Shown: positions 1 to 9,536, counted from the first letter of the stretch. The stretch: DNA of 64,000 nt from Bosea sp. Tri-49 (GCF_003952665.1 NZ_CP017946.1:5847001-5911000), one strand, 5' to 3'. Numbers and translations are program-made. Notes: generated by a model from the letters alone, not told the origin.

Positions 1-1040
1 CCGCTTCGGGCCTCAAGGGCTATGGCGAGACGATCGCACTGCTCGATTTCGTCCCGGTCGTGCTGGAAAAGGTCGTGCTGCCCCTCGCGCTCGGCCGCAG
101 CGTTGCCGATGTCGAGCGCCTGCACCGGCATGTGCTTGGGGCCGGCTACTATCATCACGAGCGTGCCGTGGTGATGGCGCTCGCCGCGGTCGAGATGGCG
201 ATGTGGGATGCGCTCGGCAAGCATGCCCGCCTGCCGCTGCATGCTTTGCTCGGAGGCGCCTATCGCCGCGAGATCGAGCTCGCCGCCTATCTCTTCGTCG
301 CCGATCCAAAGCCTTGCGCCGAGACCGCCGCGCGCTTCCGCGACGAGGGCTACACCACCTTCAAGGTCAAGATCGGCCATGACGAGCGAAGCGACATCGC
401 CCTGATGGAAGGCGTCCGCAAAGTCGTCGGCGACGCGCCCTTGCGTGGCGACGTCAACGGCGCCTGGTCACCCGGCACGGCCCGACGCCAGCTCGAGAAG
501 CTCAGGGGGCTCGACCTCGCTTATGTCGAGCAGCCGCTCGTCCTGCACGACATCGCCGGCCATGCCGAACTGCGCCAGGTACAGACAGTGCCGATCGCGA
601 TCGACGAGGGCGCCTACACTCTCGGGGACGTCGGCAACATCGTGCGCGCCGGCGCAGCCGATGTGATCCTGCTCGATCCGCACGAGGAGGGCGGCATCTG
701 GCAATGCATCAAAGCTGCTGGTGTGGCCGAGGCCGCCGGTATTCCGGTGACGCTGCATTCGGGCGGCGAGCTCGGTCTGTCGCAGGCGGCCTATCTGCAC
801 CTTGCCGCTTCGATCCCGAACATGAACATCGCGATCGACACCGAGTATTACTATCACAGCGCCGACATCGTCACCGAGCCGTTCGCGATCCGCGATGGGC
901 GGCTGAACGTCCCGCAGGAGCCCGGCCTCGGCGTCGTGCCCGATCTCGATGCGCTGGAACGTTTCGTCAGCAGCGAGGTGATCGGCGCTTATCTCGATCC
1001 CGACCGGCCCGGCTGGTTCGCCGAGAAGCCGAAATACTGA
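1..1040 (+). CDS. Enolase-superfamily (mandelate racemase/muconate lactonizing enzyme-like) dehydratase, 5' truncated
   Basis: The reading frame is open from base 3, so the gene begins before the window; the GTG at 60 is internal. The visible part has the superfamily signatures in order: KxK in FKVKIG, Asp in DVNG, Glu in VEQP, Glu in AIDEG, then LLDP and LHSGGELG, which would supply the Asp-His dyad of the mandelate racemase subgroup. Enzymes of this type abstract the proton alpha to a carboxylate, usually to dehydrate a sugar acid. The substrate cannot be read from sequence. An SDR follows after 11 bp, and a glucarate-pathway dehydratase lies 8.5 kb away, so acid-sugar catabolism is likely. 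Confidence 0.85.
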   Translation, partial: ASGLKGYGETIALLDFVPVVLEKVVLPLALGRSVADVERLHRHVLGAGYYHHERAVVMALAAVEMAMWDALGKHARLPLHALLGGAYRREIELAAYLFVADPKPCAETAARFRDEGYTTFKVKIGHDERSDIALMEGVRKVVGDAPLRGDVNGAWSPGTARRQLEKLRGLDLAYVEQPLVLHDIAGHAELRQVQTVPIAIDEGAYTLGDVGNIVRAGAADVILLDPHEEGGIWQCIKAAGVAEAAGIPVTLHSGGELGLSQAAYLHLAASIPNMNIAIDTEYYYHSADIVTEPFAIRDGRLNVPQEPGLGVVPDLDALERFVSSEVIGAYLDPDRPGWFAEKPKY

Positions 1041-1051
1041 AAGGAGCCGCC

Positions 1052-1777
1052 ATGCGCTTCCGCGATCGTGATGTGGTCGTCACCGGCGCCGGCCGCGGCA
1101 TCGGGCGGGCGGCGGTGACGCGCTTCCTCGCTGAAGGCGCTCGCGTCGCCGCGATCGATCTGGAGCTGTCCACGGACGAGGGCGATACGGACCACCTATC
1201 CTGGCATGCCTTCGACATCACCGATGAAGATGCCGTGGCGGCCTTCTTCGCAGCGCGTAGCCGCTGCGACGTACTCGTCAACAACGCCGGCATACCGGGC
1301 GAAGGCGCCTTGGCCGAGCTCACCACGGCTCATTGGAACCGCGTCTTCGCCGTCAACGTCACCACCCAGATGCTGATGGCGAAGGCGGCCCTGCCGCTGA
1401 TGCCGACCGGGGCCAGCATCGTCAATCTCGCCTCCGTCGCCGCCCATCTCGGCTTCGCCGAGCGGGCCGCCTACTGCGCCTCGAAATCGGCCGTACTCGG
1501 CCTGACGCGCGCGCTCGCTGTCGAGCTCGCGGGCAAGGTGCGGGTCAATTGCCTCTGTCCCGGCACCGTCGATACGCCCTGGATCGCCCGCCTTGCCGGT
1601 GACGGCGCCGATCGCGAGGAGCGCATGACCGCGATGGCGGAGCGCCAGGCGATCGGCCGGCTCGGCACGTCCGACGAGATTGCCGCGGCGATCGCTTTCC
1701 TCGCTTCGCATGACGCAAGCTTCATCACCGGCTCGGTCTTGATGGCCGACGGCGGCATGACCATCGTCCCGCGGTGA
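1052..1777 (+). CDS. SDR-family NAD(P)-dependent oxidoreductase
   Basis: This is a 241-residue classical short-chain dehydrogenase. It has the cofactor motif TGAGRGIG near residue 11, NNAG, a catalytic YCASK, and a C-terminal ADGGM segment. The ATG at 1052 is preceded by AAGGAG at 1041-1046, so it is preferred over a much longer upstream-extended frame that merely overlaps the preceding gene. It lies 11 bp after the enolase-superfamily gene and is probably cotranscribed with it. This pairing recurs in non-phosphorylative sugar-acid pathways, where the SDR oxidises the sugar or a keto-acid product. The exact substrate is unknown. Confidence 0.85.
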   Translation: MRFRDRDVVVTGAGRGIGRAAVTRFLAEGARVAAIDLELSTDEGDTDHLSWHAFDITDEDAVAAFFAARSRCDVLVNNAGIPGEGALAELTTAHWNRVFAVNVTTQMLMAKAALPLMPTGASIVNLASVAAHLGFAERAAYCASKSAVLGLTRALAVELAGKVRVNCLCPGTVDTPWIARLAGDGADREERMTAMAERQAIGRLGTSDEIAAAIAFLASHDASFITGSVLMADGGMTIVPR

Positions 1778-1804
1778 CGCACTCCTGCGGTTTGCTCGGC
1801 CGCG

Positions 1805-3202
1805 TCAGGCGATCCCGACGCTGCCGAAGACCATGCGGCCGCGATGGAAGGTCGCGCTGCGCTCGGGCAGCCTTGCCACGGCTTCGGCGGAGCAGCTGAC
1901 CGGGACCAGCGTGAAGTCGGCAGCGTCCCCGGCCTTGGGCCAGGCCCGCTTGCCATTGTCGTCGAGCGGAAGCACGCCGCCGGTCGCGATCGTCAGCGAA
2001 CGGGACAGGCGGAACTCGTCGCTGCCGCGATAGAGCTGCGCGTAGAGATTGGCCTTTTCGAGCATATCGGCACGGCCGAAGGGCGACCAATGGTCGTAGA
2101 CGCTGTCGGTGCCGGTCATCACGAACACGCCCTTCGCGCTCAACTGCGGCAGGGGCATCGTCGACGCGCCGAGCGGCACCGTCGAGGCGACCGTCATGCC
2201 CTGAGCCGCCATACGTGTAGCGGTTTCCTCAAGCGCGCCCGGCGCGAGCGTGGCGAGGGCGAAGCCATGGCTGATCGTGACCTTGCCGCGCAGGGCGGGG
2301 TTCTTCTCGACGGTCGCGATCATGTACTGGATCGCCGCGGCACCGGCCGGGCTGGTCTCGTGGAGGTGGATGTCGACGCCCTTGCCGGTGTCCAGCGCGA
2401 TCTGGAACATCGCGTCGAGCGACTTCTCCATGGCGCCATCGACATTTGTCGGGTCGAGCCCGCCGACATAGGCGACGCCCATGCTCATCGCTTCGCGCAT
2501 CAGCCCGTCGACCTTCGAGTGGAGCAGGCCGTGCTGCGGGAAGGCCACGATCTCGCAGGTGAAATCGTCGCGATGGTTCTCCAGAGCGCGCTGCAAGTGC
2601 TCGAGGCTCTTCAGCCCACTCACCGGATCGATGTTGCAGTGGCTGCGGGCGACCGTGGTGCCCTTGGAGTGGAGCAGGGCGATCAGTGCCTCGGCGCGCT
2701 GTTGCGAGGTTGGCAGCAATTGCGGGATCAACTTCTCCTCGCGGGCGATCATGTCGAGGATCGTCTTGCCCTGCCGCGGCAGCGGCGCCTGCCACGGGCC
2801 GCCATAGAAGGTCTTGTCGAGATGGATGTGCATGTCGCGCATCGCCGGCAAAGCGAGCTGGCCATTGGCCTGGTAGCTGGGCACGCCGGCCGGCAAGGCG
2901 GCACCTGCGGCATGAAGCGCCACGATCCTGCCGGCCTTGATCTCGAGCGCATGCTGGGCCGTGCGAGTGGCCGTCACGATCTCGCCGTCATAGACGAAGC
3001 CGTCCTCGAGCCGCACATTCGTCAGCAGATAGTGCTGGTCCGTCAGGGTGCTTGTCCCCGCTTCGGACGCGGCAGGTTTTCCGGAGGCGGGCGACGCCTT
3101 GGCACCGCCGCTGCCCGTCATGCCCGCCATGGCGCAGGCAGTGGCGATGCCACCCGTCCGGCCGAGGAACGTACGCCTGCTCTGATGCTGTGCCGGTTCC
3201 AT
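1805..3202 (-). CDS. Tat-exported amidohydrolase of the cytosine deaminase / N-substituted triazine hydrolase group
   Basis: The protein has 465 residues from the ATG at 3202, which is preceded by GGGAGG; a 621-residue extension of the frame has no support. The N-terminus SRRTFLGRTGG followed by an Ala/Gly-rich stretch is a twin-arginine signal, so the enzyme is probably periplasmic. Metal-site motifs of the amidohydrolase superfamily are present: HIHLDK, RSHCNID, HLHET, ISHG and TDS. Members hydrolyse C-N bonds of heterocycles or amides. It is the last gene of a minus-strand series after tctCBA and lysR, so it may process the compound those genes import or sense. Export is unusual for cytosine deaminase relatives. 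Confidence 0.75.
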   Translation of the reverse strand: MEPAQHQSRRTFLGRTGGIATACAMAGMTGSGGAKASPASGKPAASEAGTSTLTDQHYLLTNVRLEDGFVYDGEIVTATRTAQHALEIKAGRIVALHAAGAALPAGVPSYQANGQLALPAMRDMHIHLDKTFYGGPWQAPLPRQGKTILDMIAREEKLIPQLLPTSQQRAEALIALLHSKGTTVARSHCNIDPVSGLKSLEHLQRALENHRDDFTCEIVAFPQHGLLHSKVDGLMREAMSMGVAYVGGLDPTNVDGAMEKSLDAMFQIALDTGKGVDIHLHETSPAGAAAIQYMIATVEKNPALRGKVTISHGFALATLAPGALEETATRMAAQGMTVASTVPLGASTMPLPQLSAKGVFVMTGTDSVYDHWSPFGRADMLEKANLYAQLYRGSDEFRLSRSLTIATGGVLPLDDNGKRAWPKAGDAADFTLVPVSCSAEAVARLPERSATFHRGRMVFGSVGIA

Positions 3203-3309
3203 GCTCTGCCACCTCCCTGTGATCGTTGGCCCTGAAATACGGGCGAAGGCGGCATTTTGGCAGTGATACTTGGCAATGCTGGCGATTGAGAACGTCAATG
3301 CTGTCGCCG

Positions 3310-4167
3310 TCAGGCTTCCAGCCGGCAGAAGGCGGCGAGCCGCTCGGCCAATGCGGCGGTCAAGGCTGGAGCATCGTCGCGATAGTAGAGCGCTAGCTCG
3401 AAGTCGGTGATCTCGGCTAGTCCCTCGGCAGCGCCGAGCGTCCTGTGCCCGGGCAGCCGGCAACTGGCGGGCAGCAAGGTCATCCCCAGCCCCGCGGCCG
3501 ACGCTGCGGCGAGCGCGGCAAGGTTGCCGCTGCAATAGCCGACGCGCCAGCGGATGCCGAGCGCATCGAGGGCTCCGCACAGCTCTTCGCGATAAAGCCC
3601 ACCGAGCGGAAACAGCGCCAGCGAAACAGGCGTGCGCTCGATCGCAGGATACGCCAGGCTGTCGAGCCATAGCAGCGGCTCGCGCCGGGCCGCGCGTGGC
3701 GGCTGCCCGCGCCGCTGCTTCACCAGGATCAAGTCCAGCTCCTCGCGCTTATAGGCGGCGTGCAGATCGGCGCTCAAACCGCTGGTGACATCGAGCCGCA
3801 GATGTGGCTGCTGTCGGCTGAAAGCCGCCAGCAGCTCGACTGTCGGCACCGCGAAATCCTCCGGCATTCCAAGACGAAGCACTCCGTCTCGCCAGACGCC
3901 CGTCAACGCATCATGCGCCTCCTCGTTGAGGGCGATGATGCGCCGCGCATAGCTCAGCAGCCGCTCTCCCTCTTCGGTGAGTTCGACCTGATGCGAGGAG
4001 CGCTCCAGCAGCGCCTGACCCAGCAAATCCTCGAGCCGTTTGACCTGCAGGCTGACAGTGGATTGCGACAGCGATACCCGGTCGGCCGCGCGTGTGAAAC
4101 TCAGCGTCTCGCAGACGGCGACGAAGCTGATCAGCAATTGCGGACTGAACATCGGATATCGGTTCAC
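3310..4167 (-). CDS. LysR-family transcriptional regulator
   Basis: The 285-residue product has a typical N-terminal winged helix: FSPQLLISFVAVCETLSFTR, then AADRVSLSQSTVSLQVKRLE, ending at about residue 70. An effector-binding domain follows. It lies between tctA and the amidohydrolase on the same strand (128 bp and 107 bp gaps), so it most likely controls the transporter/amidohydrolase set. The sequence does not identify the inducer. Length and layout are normal for the family. Confidence 0.85.
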   Translation of the reverse strand: MNRYPMFSPQLLISFVAVCETLSFTRAADRVSLSQSTVSLQVKRLEDLLGQALLERSSHQVELTEEGERLLSYARRIIALNEEAHDALTGVWRDGVLRLGMPEDFAVPTVELLAAFSRQQPHLRLDVTSGLSADLHAAYKREELDLILVKQRRGQPPRAARREPLLWLDSLAYPAIERTPVSLALFPLGGLYREELCGALDALGIRWRVGYCSGNLAALAAASAAGLGMTLLPASCRLPGHRTLGAAEGLAEITDFELALYYRDDAPALTAALAERLAAFCRLEA

Positions 4168-4295
4168 GGGTCCGCCGCTCCAAGATGCATCGCGTCGCGA
4201 CCCGCGTTGTTACCCCGACACCGAGTTCCACCGCAACGAACCCCTGGGGTGCGGTGCACCACGACGTGTTTCCGACAGTCTGCCCAGCTCTGGCG

Positions 4296-5795
4296 CTACT
4301 CGGCCAGGGCCTGTTTCCGCCCTCGGACAACCATTGGCGACAGCATGGCAACGAGCAACAGCGCGACGACGGCGAGCAAGCCGGCACTGATCGGGCGGGT
4401 CAGGAAGACCGAGAAGTCCCCGTCCGCGAGCAGCATGGCACGGCGGAAATACTCTTCCAGCTGCGGCCCCAGGACCAGCCCCAGGAGCAGCGGGGCCGGC
4501 TCGACCCCGACCTTGATGAAGAAGTACCCGACCGCGGCGCAGCCCAGCATCAGCCAGACATTGAACAGGCTGTTGGCGATGCCATAGGTGCCGATGCAGC
4601 AGAACAGCACGATCGCCGGGAAGAGCAGCCTGTAGGGTATCCGCAGCATCGAGACCCAGAGACCGATCAGCGGCAGGTTGATCACCAGCAGCATTAGATT
4701 GCCGACCCACATCGAGGCGATGACGCCCCAGACGAGCTGCGGCTGCTCACGCATGATCTGCGGACCGGGCTGGATGCCCTGCATCATCAGCGCACCGATC
4801 ATCAGCGCCATCAGCGCATTGGCGGGGATGCCGAGCGTCAGCAGGGGGATGAAGCTGGTCTGCGCGCCGGCATTGTTGGCCGCTTCCGGTCCAGCGACGC
4901 CCTCGATCGCGCCATGGCCGAAGCGCGAGGGGTCCTTGGCCAGCTTCTTTTCCAAAGCATAGGAAGAGAAGGGCGGCAGCGCCGCCCCGCCACCCGGCAG
5001 GACGCCGAGCGCCGAACCCAGCGCCGTGCCGCGGACCATGGCGGGAAAGGCCTGCTTGAGGTCGGCCCAGCTCGGAACGAGGCCGCGCACGGCCTGGCTG
5101 ACGACGTGCCGCTCGGCCGGGCGCTCCAGATTGGCGATGATCTCGGCGAGCCCGAACATGCCCATCGCGACAGGCACGAAATCGAGCCCGTCGGATAGTG
5201 CGGGGACGCCGAAAGTCATGCGCGCCGCGCCCGAACTGACATCGATGCCGACGAGCCCGAGCAGCAGTCCAAGCAGGACCATCGACAGCGAGCGCGCGAC
5301 CGAGCCATGCGCCAGCACGACCGCGGCGATCAGCCCGAGCACCAGCAGGCTGAAATACTCGACCGCGGTGAACTTGAGCGCCAGCGCCGCCAGCGGCACG
5401 CTGAGCAGGGCGATGACGATGGTCGCCACCGTGCCGGCGAAGAAGGAGGAGAGCGCGGCGATCGCCAGCGCCAGCCCGGCGCGGCCCTGCCGGGCCATCT
5501 GATGTCCGTCGAGGCAGGTCACGACCGAGGAGGTCTCGCCGGGGACGTTGACCAGGATCGCCGTGGTCGAGCCGCCGTACTGCGCGCCGTAGAAGATGCC
5601 GGCGAGCATGATCATCGCGCCGGCCGGCTCCATGCCGAAGGTGAACGGCAGCAAGAGGGCAATCGTCGGGATCGGCCCGATTCCGGGCAGGACACCGATC
5701 GCGGTGCCGATCAGCACGCCGATCAGGCAGAAGCCGAGATTCTTGAGTTCCAGAGCCGTCGACAGGCCGATCAGCAGGTTGTCGAAGAGTTCCAT
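4296..5795 (-). CDS. tctA: Tripartite tricarboxylate transporter large membrane subunit, TctA family
   Basis: The 499-residue protein is very hydrophobic, with about 11-12 membrane segments. It has the TctA hallmarks: the glycine-rich LPGIGP loop near residue 35, YGAQYGGSTTAIL near residue 70, and a second copy of the fold with LPGGGAALPPF near residue 260 and GIPAN. It is the sodium- or proton-coupled permease of a TTT importer for carboxylates. It starts 7 bp after tctB in a tctC-tctB-tctA operon. The TctC partner is encoded at 6267-7259. Confidence 0.9.
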   Translation of the reverse strand: MELFDNLLIGLSTALELKNLGFCLIGVLIGTAIGVLPGIGPIPTIALLLPFTFGMEPAGAMIMLAGIFYGAQYGGSTTAILVNVPGETSSVVTCLDGHQMARQGRAGLALAIAALSSFFAGTVATIVIALLSVPLAALALKFTAVEYFSLLVLGLIAAVVLAHGSVARSLSMVLLGLLLGLVGIDVSSGAARMTFGVPALSDGLDFVPVAMGMFGLAEIIANLERPAERHVVSQAVRGLVPSWADLKQAFPAMVRGTALGSALGVLPGGGAALPPFSSYALEKKLAKDPSRFGHGAIEGVAGPEAANNAGAQTSFIPLLTLGIPANALMALMIGALMMQGIQPGPQIMREQPQLVWGVIASMWVGNLMLLVINLPLIGLWVSMLRIPYRLLFPAIVLFCCIGTYGIANSLFNVWLMLGCAAVGYFFIKVGVEPAPLLLGLVLGPQLEEYFRRAMLLADGDFSVFLTRPISAGLLAVVALLLVAMLSPMVVRGRKQALAE

Positions 5796-5802
5796 GGCGT
5801 GC

Positions 5803-6252
5803 TCAGCGGGGCCAGAGCGGGACCGGCAGGGCCAGGACCTTGATGAATAGCAGCGCCGCCAGAGCCGACAGCAGCAGCGCGAAGCCGATGCTTTCCAGCG
5901 GCCGCGTCTCGCGGGTGGCGAGCCCCGCCAGCAGCACTGTGAGGACCGAGGCGATGGCGAGGCCGAGCCGCTCCGCCGTCAGTGCGAAGACCCCGACTGC
6001 AGCCAGCACGGCGAGCAGCGGCCGCAGGCGCACCGCTTCGATCGTCACGGCCACGCCCCTTGCGCTGCGTCCCAGGAAGAACAGGCCAAAGCCGAACAGG
6101 GCGAGTGAGACGACGCGCGGCATGTAGCCCGGCCCCATATCGGCCGCATGGCCGACCGATAGCGTGCGGGTCGCGTAGAGCGCCCCCGCCGCCACCGCGA
6201 CGAGGAAGGTGCCGAAAAGCAGGTCCTGCCAATCGAGCCTGAGCCGGGTCAT
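5803..6252 (-). CDS. tctB: Tripartite tricarboxylate transporter small membrane subunit, TctB family
   Basis: The protein has 149 residues from the ATG at 6252, 14 bp after the tctC stop. It has four hydrophobic segments and the TctB layout: DLLFGTFLVAVAAGALYA at the N-terminus, then ADMGPGYMPR, then three closely spaced membrane segments. It is the small permease partner of TctA. A frame extending back into tctC exists but only shadows that gene. The family is poorly conserved, so the call rests on topology, the GPGYMPR motif and its position between tctC and tctA. Confidence 0.85.
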   Translation of the reverse strand: MTRLRLDWQDLLFGTFLVAVAAGALYATRTLSVGHAADMGPGYMPRVVSLALFGFGLFFLGRSARGVAVTIEAVRLRPLLAVLAAVGVFALTAERLGLAIASVLTVLLAGLATRETRPLESIGFALLLSALAALLFIKVLALPVPLWPR

Positions 6253-6266
6253 CGGCCGCGCCACCG

Positions 6267-7259
6267 TCAGTTCGTGCCCTTGATGCCGGCCTCGCGGATG
6301 ATGCCGCCCCAGCGCTCGGTGGCGCTCTTCAGCCAGTCGGCGAACTCGGCGGGCGCACCCGGCTTCACCACGCCGCCCTGCTCGGCGATCTTGGCCTTGA
6401 TCTCGGTATCCTGCAGGATCTTGCCGATCTCGGCATTGAGGCGCGCGATCACTGCCGGCGGGGTCTTGGCGGTGGTCAGGATGCCCTGCCAGGTGCCGGC
6501 ATCGCCGCCGGGCAAGCCGGCTTCCTTGAAGGTCGGGATGCCGGAGATGCGCTCCTCGCCGGTGATGGCGAGCCCGACGAGCTGCTTGTTGGCGACGAAG
6601 GGCAGCGTCGCGGTGGAGCCGTTGATGATCACGGTGCTTTCGCCCGAGACTACCGCGCGCGAGGCGGCCGCGCCGCCCTTGTACGGCACGTTTTTCCACT
6701 GAATGCCGAGTTCCTTGGCCATCGAGACCGCCGTGATGTGGTTGGCTGCGCCGACGCCGGAATTGGCCATGGCGAGCTTGCCCGGATTCGCCTTGGCGTA
6801 GGCGACGAGCTCCTGGGCGGTCTTGACCGGAACCGATTCATGAACGGCGAGCACATAAGGCCCGAACATCACCATCGAGACCGGCGCGAGATCCTTGGCC
6901 GGATCATAGGTGAGGTCGGAGAACAGGCTCGGCGCAGTCGCCAGCGAGCCGACATCCATGAGCAGAAGTGTATGGCCGTCGGCGGGAGCCTTCGCGACCG
7001 TGTCGGCGCCGAGATTGCCGGCCGCGCCGGGCTTGTTCTCGATCACGACCGACTGGCCGATCGCAGCCGACAGCTTCGGTCCGATCAAACGGGCGAGGAT
7101 GTCCGAGGTGCCGCCCGGCGCGAAGGGGACGATAATGCGCACGGGCCGTTCGAAATTCTGGGCCGCAGCAGGCTGGGCGGTGAGGCCAAGGCCCGCGAGC
7201 GCGGCAAGTACGAGGCCCTTTGCGAGGGTCGACGACGGACGGAACGAAGATCTGGACAT
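6267..7259 (-). CDS. tctC: TctC/Bug-family periplasmic substrate-binding protein
   Basis: The 330-residue protein has a cleavable signal peptide with a likely AAAQ cleavage near residue 34. The mature start is RPVRIIVPFAPGGTSDILAR, typical of Bug proteins, followed by VIENKPGAAGNLG and GHTLLLMD. It delivers a carboxylated ligand to the TctAB permease encoded just downstream. It is transcribed away from a second tctC gene across a 244 bp spacer. The ligand cannot be assigned. The nearby amidohydrolase and sugar-acid enzymes suggest an organic or sugar acid. Confidence 0.9.
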   Translation of the reverse strand: MSRSSFRPSSTLAKGLVLAALAGLGLTAQPAAAQNFERPVRIIVPFAPGGTSDILARLIGPKLSAAIGQSVVIENKPGAAGNLGADTVAKAPADGHTLLLMDVGSLATAPSLFSDLTYDPAKDLAPVSMVMFGPYVLAVHESVPVKTAQELVAYAKANPGKLAMANSGVGAANHITAVSMAKELGIQWKNVPYKGGAAASRAVVSGESTVIINGSTATLPFVANKQLVGLAITGEERISGIPTFKEAGLPGGDAGTWQGILTTAKTPPAVIARLNAEIGKILQDTEIKAKIAEQGGVVKPGAPAEFADWLKSATERWGGIIREAGIKGTN

Positions 7260-7503
7260 GGTCGCTCTTTCCTCCGGATGCAGCCTGGCCGAGCCTGGCC
7301 GGCGCGTGCTGGCGGGCAGTCTCGGTGCTGCCCTGTGAGGCAGAGGATAGGTCAGGCACGATGCTGCAATGAATTAGATTGGCAATGGAACGATACCGTT
7401 TTTGGATTGTGCGATAGCGCGGGAAGCCTTGCCCACGCCGTTCATCCCCCTAATCTCAGATTGCAGACGGCAAAAGCCGCGCACCATCTAGGGGAGGAAC
7501 AAT
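7260..7503. promoter_or_regulatory. Divergent promoter region between two tctC genes
   Basis: This 244 bp spacer separates the minus-strand tctCBA set from the plus-strand tctC-lysR-kdgD set, so it must hold two outward promoters. The stretch around 7361-7420 is locally AT-rich for this genome. A good Shine-Dalgarno GGGGAGGA precedes the ATG at 7504. I could not define promoter boxes or an operator with confidence. Confidence 0.4.
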
Positions 7504-8496
7504 ATGACCGGATCGATCACGCGCCGCAGGGCGCTCGGACTCGCGGGCGGCGCGCTCGCAGCCCCTTTCATCGCGCGACAGGGCTATGCCCAGAGCTACC
7601 CGGCGAAGCCGGTCACGGTGATCATCCCGTTCGGCGCCGGCGGCACGACCGACGTGATCGGCCGGATCATCTGCGAGAAGCTGCAGCAGCGGCTCGGCAA
7701 GGCCTTCGTCATCGAGAACCGGGCGGGCGCGGGCGGCAATACCGGCGTCGCCGCGCTCGCCCATGCCACGCCCGATGGCTACACGATCGGCATGACGACG
7801 GTTTCGACGCACGGGATCAATCCCAATCTCTACAAGGACAGGCTGCCCTTCAGGGCGATCGAGGATTTCGAATTCCTGTCGCTGTCGTCGTCGCAGCCGA
7901 ACTTCCTCTGCATCCATCCCTCACTGCCGGCCAAGACCGTCCCGGAGCTGATCGCCTATCTCAAGGCCAATCCCGGCAAGGAGAATTTCGGCTCCTCGGG
8001 CATCGGCACCTCGATCCATCTCTGCGGCGAACTCTTCATGCAGCTCGCCGGCGTGAAGATGCAGCACGTCACCTACCGCTCCTCGGCCGCGCTGGTGCAG
8101 GACGTCGTCGCCGGCAACGTCAAGCTCTCCTTCGACAACTTCACCTCGCCCTATCCGCACTACAAGGCCGGCACGCTGCGCGGTCTCGCCGTCACCACGG
8201 TCGAGCGGGCCAGGATCGCGCCTGAGATCCCGCCATTGGCAGAGACGCTGCCGGGCTTCGACATCAGCTCCTGGAACGGCTTCCTTGCGCCGAAAGGCAC
8301 GCCCAAGGAGATCTGCGACAGCCTGACCCGTGAGATGCAGGCGATCCTGAAGGACCCCGGCGTCGTCTCGCGCTTCGAGGAACTCGGCGCGGCGGCGACG
8401 CCCTCGACCGGCGCGGAGGCCAAGGCGAAGTCGGTCGCCGAACTCGCCAAGTTCAAGGACATCATTGAAAAGGCCGGGATCACCATCCAGAACTGA
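7504..8496 (+). CDS. Solitary TctC/Bug-family substrate-binding protein with Tat-type signal
   Basis: The 330-residue protein begins with TRRRALGLAGG and a hydrophobic stretch ending near YAQ at residue 30, which looks like a twin-arginine signal. The mature part has the Bug motifs KPVTVIIPFGAGGTTDVIGR, VIENRAGAGGNTG and DGYTIGM. No TctA or TctB gene follows it. It either shares the TctAB pair at 4296-6252 or works as an extracytoplasmic sensor. The LysR gene follows after 50 bp and kdgD after that, so its ligand may be a sugar acid. It is a paralogue of the divergent TctC, not a recent duplicate. Confidence 0.88.
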   Translation: MTGSITRRRALGLAGGALAAPFIARQGYAQSYPAKPVTVIIPFGAGGTTDVIGRIICEKLQQRLGKAFVIENRAGAGGNTGVAALAHATPDGYTIGMTTVSTHGINPNLYKDRLPFRAIEDFEFLSLSSSQPNFLCIHPSLPAKTVPELIAYLKANPGKENFGSSGIGTSIHLCGELFMQLAGVKMQHVTYRSSAALVQDVVAGNVKLSFDNFTSPYPHYKAGTLRGLAVTTVERARIAPEIPPLAETLPGFDISSWNGFLAPKGTPKEICDSLTREMQAILKDPGVVSRFEELGAAATPSTGAEAKAKSVAELAKFKDIIEKAGITIQN

Positions 8497-8546
8497 CGCC
8501 GGCCCGCGCTGCGGCTGCATCGCAGAGGCCGCGCGGGAGGCGGAAC

Positions 8547-9473
8547 ATGTTCGAGCTGAGCCAGCTGCGCTGCTTCGTCGCTGTCGCGGAGGAACTGCAT
8601 TTCGGCCGCGCTGCGGCGCGGCTGAACATGACCCAGCCGCCGCTCAGCCGGCAGGTCCAAATCCTCGAGCGGGTGCTCGACGTGGTGCTGCTGGAGCGCA
8701 GCAACCGCACGGTGAAGCTCACTCCCGCGGGCAAGAGCTTCCTCGCCGAGGCGCGCCGGCTGCTCAAGCTGGCGGAGAGTGCAGCCCTGCTCGCCAAGCG
8801 CGTCGCCAACGGCAAGGCGGGCTCGATCAATATCGGCTTCACCGCGACCTCGGCTTATTCCTATGTGCCGCGGCTCGTCGCCGCCTGCCGTCGCGAATTG
8901 CCGGATGTCGAGATCTCGCTGAAGGAGATGGTCAGCAGCGACCAGCTCAAGCGGCTCGACTCGGGCGAGATCGACATCGGCCTGCTGCGCCCGCCGATCC
9001 CGCGCCGCGGCCTCAGCGCCTTCCGGGTGATGGCAGAGCCGTTGATCGCCGCTGTTCCCGCTGGCCACGCTCTGGCGCGGGGCGAGAGCGTGGCGCTGCC
9101 CGATCTCGCCGGCGAGCCGTTCATCATGTACGCGCCCTATGAGGCGCGTTACTTCCACGATCTCCTCGTCGAGCTGTTCTCGCGCGCCGGCCTCGTGCCG
9201 AACTATGTCCAGCACCTCGCGCAGATCCATTCGATGCTCGCCATGGTCCATTCCGGCGTCGGCGTCGCGCTGGTACCGGAGACGGCGGTCAACCTGCGTT
9301 TTAGCGGAGTCGCCCTGCGCGCCCTCGACCTGCCGCGCCATCGTCCGGCCGAGCTCTTCTTCGTCAGCCGCGACGACAACGACAACCCGCTGGTGCCGAT
9401 CGTTACCGCGCTGGCGCGGGAGATCGCCGAGACCAGCGAAACAATTCAACGATTGGATCGATCGATCCAGTGA
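8547..9473 (+). CDS. LysR-family transcriptional regulator
   Basis: The 308-residue product has the N-terminal motif FELSQLRCFVAVAEELHFGR, then AAARLNMTQPPLSRQVQ, typical of the CatR/BenM-like branch. The effector domain has the usual two-lobed layout with VPAGHAL near residue 170. The ATG at 8547 is preceded by GGGAGG. It is sandwiched between tctC and kdgD on the same strand, so it likely activates one or both in response to an acid-sugar intermediate. The effector is not determined. Confidence 0.88.
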   Translation: MFELSQLRCFVAVAEELHFGRAAARLNMTQPPLSRQVQILERVLDVVLLERSNRTVKLTPAGKSFLAEARRLLKLAESAALLAKRVANGKAGSINIGFTATSAYSYVPRLVAACRRELPDVEISLKEMVSSDQLKRLDSGEIDIGLLRPPIPRRGLSAFRVMAEPLIAAVPAGHALARGESVALPDLAGEPFIMYAPYEARYFHDLLVELFSRAGLVPNYVQHLAQIHSMLAMVHSGVGVALVPETAVNLRFSGVALRALDLPRHRPAELFFVSRDDNDNPLVPIVTALAREIAETSETIQRLDRSIQ

Positions 9474-9536
9474 TTGGTCTCAACGCGCATCGATCTTGTT
9501 CTACTGCTTCGGCATAGCCAGCGAGGGACCGAGATC

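Noticed and set aside
704..1051. Extension of the SDR reading frame upstream to 704
   Set aside because: It lies inside the enolase-superfamily gene in another frame, and AAGGAG immediately precedes the ATG at 1052.
1844..3235. 463-codon plus-strand frame opposite the amidohydrolase
   Set aside because: It is Arg/Gly/His-rich shadow coding of a GC-rich gene on the other strand, without any family motif.
8160..9449. 429-codon minus-strand frame opposite tctC and lysR
   Set aside because: Antisense shadow; the plus-strand LysR and Bug proteins have clear motifs.
9440..9480. GGATCGATCGATCC sequence at the lysR end as a copy of the 11.9 kb repeat
   Set aside because: Only the GGATCG core matches; the arms and flanking element are absent.
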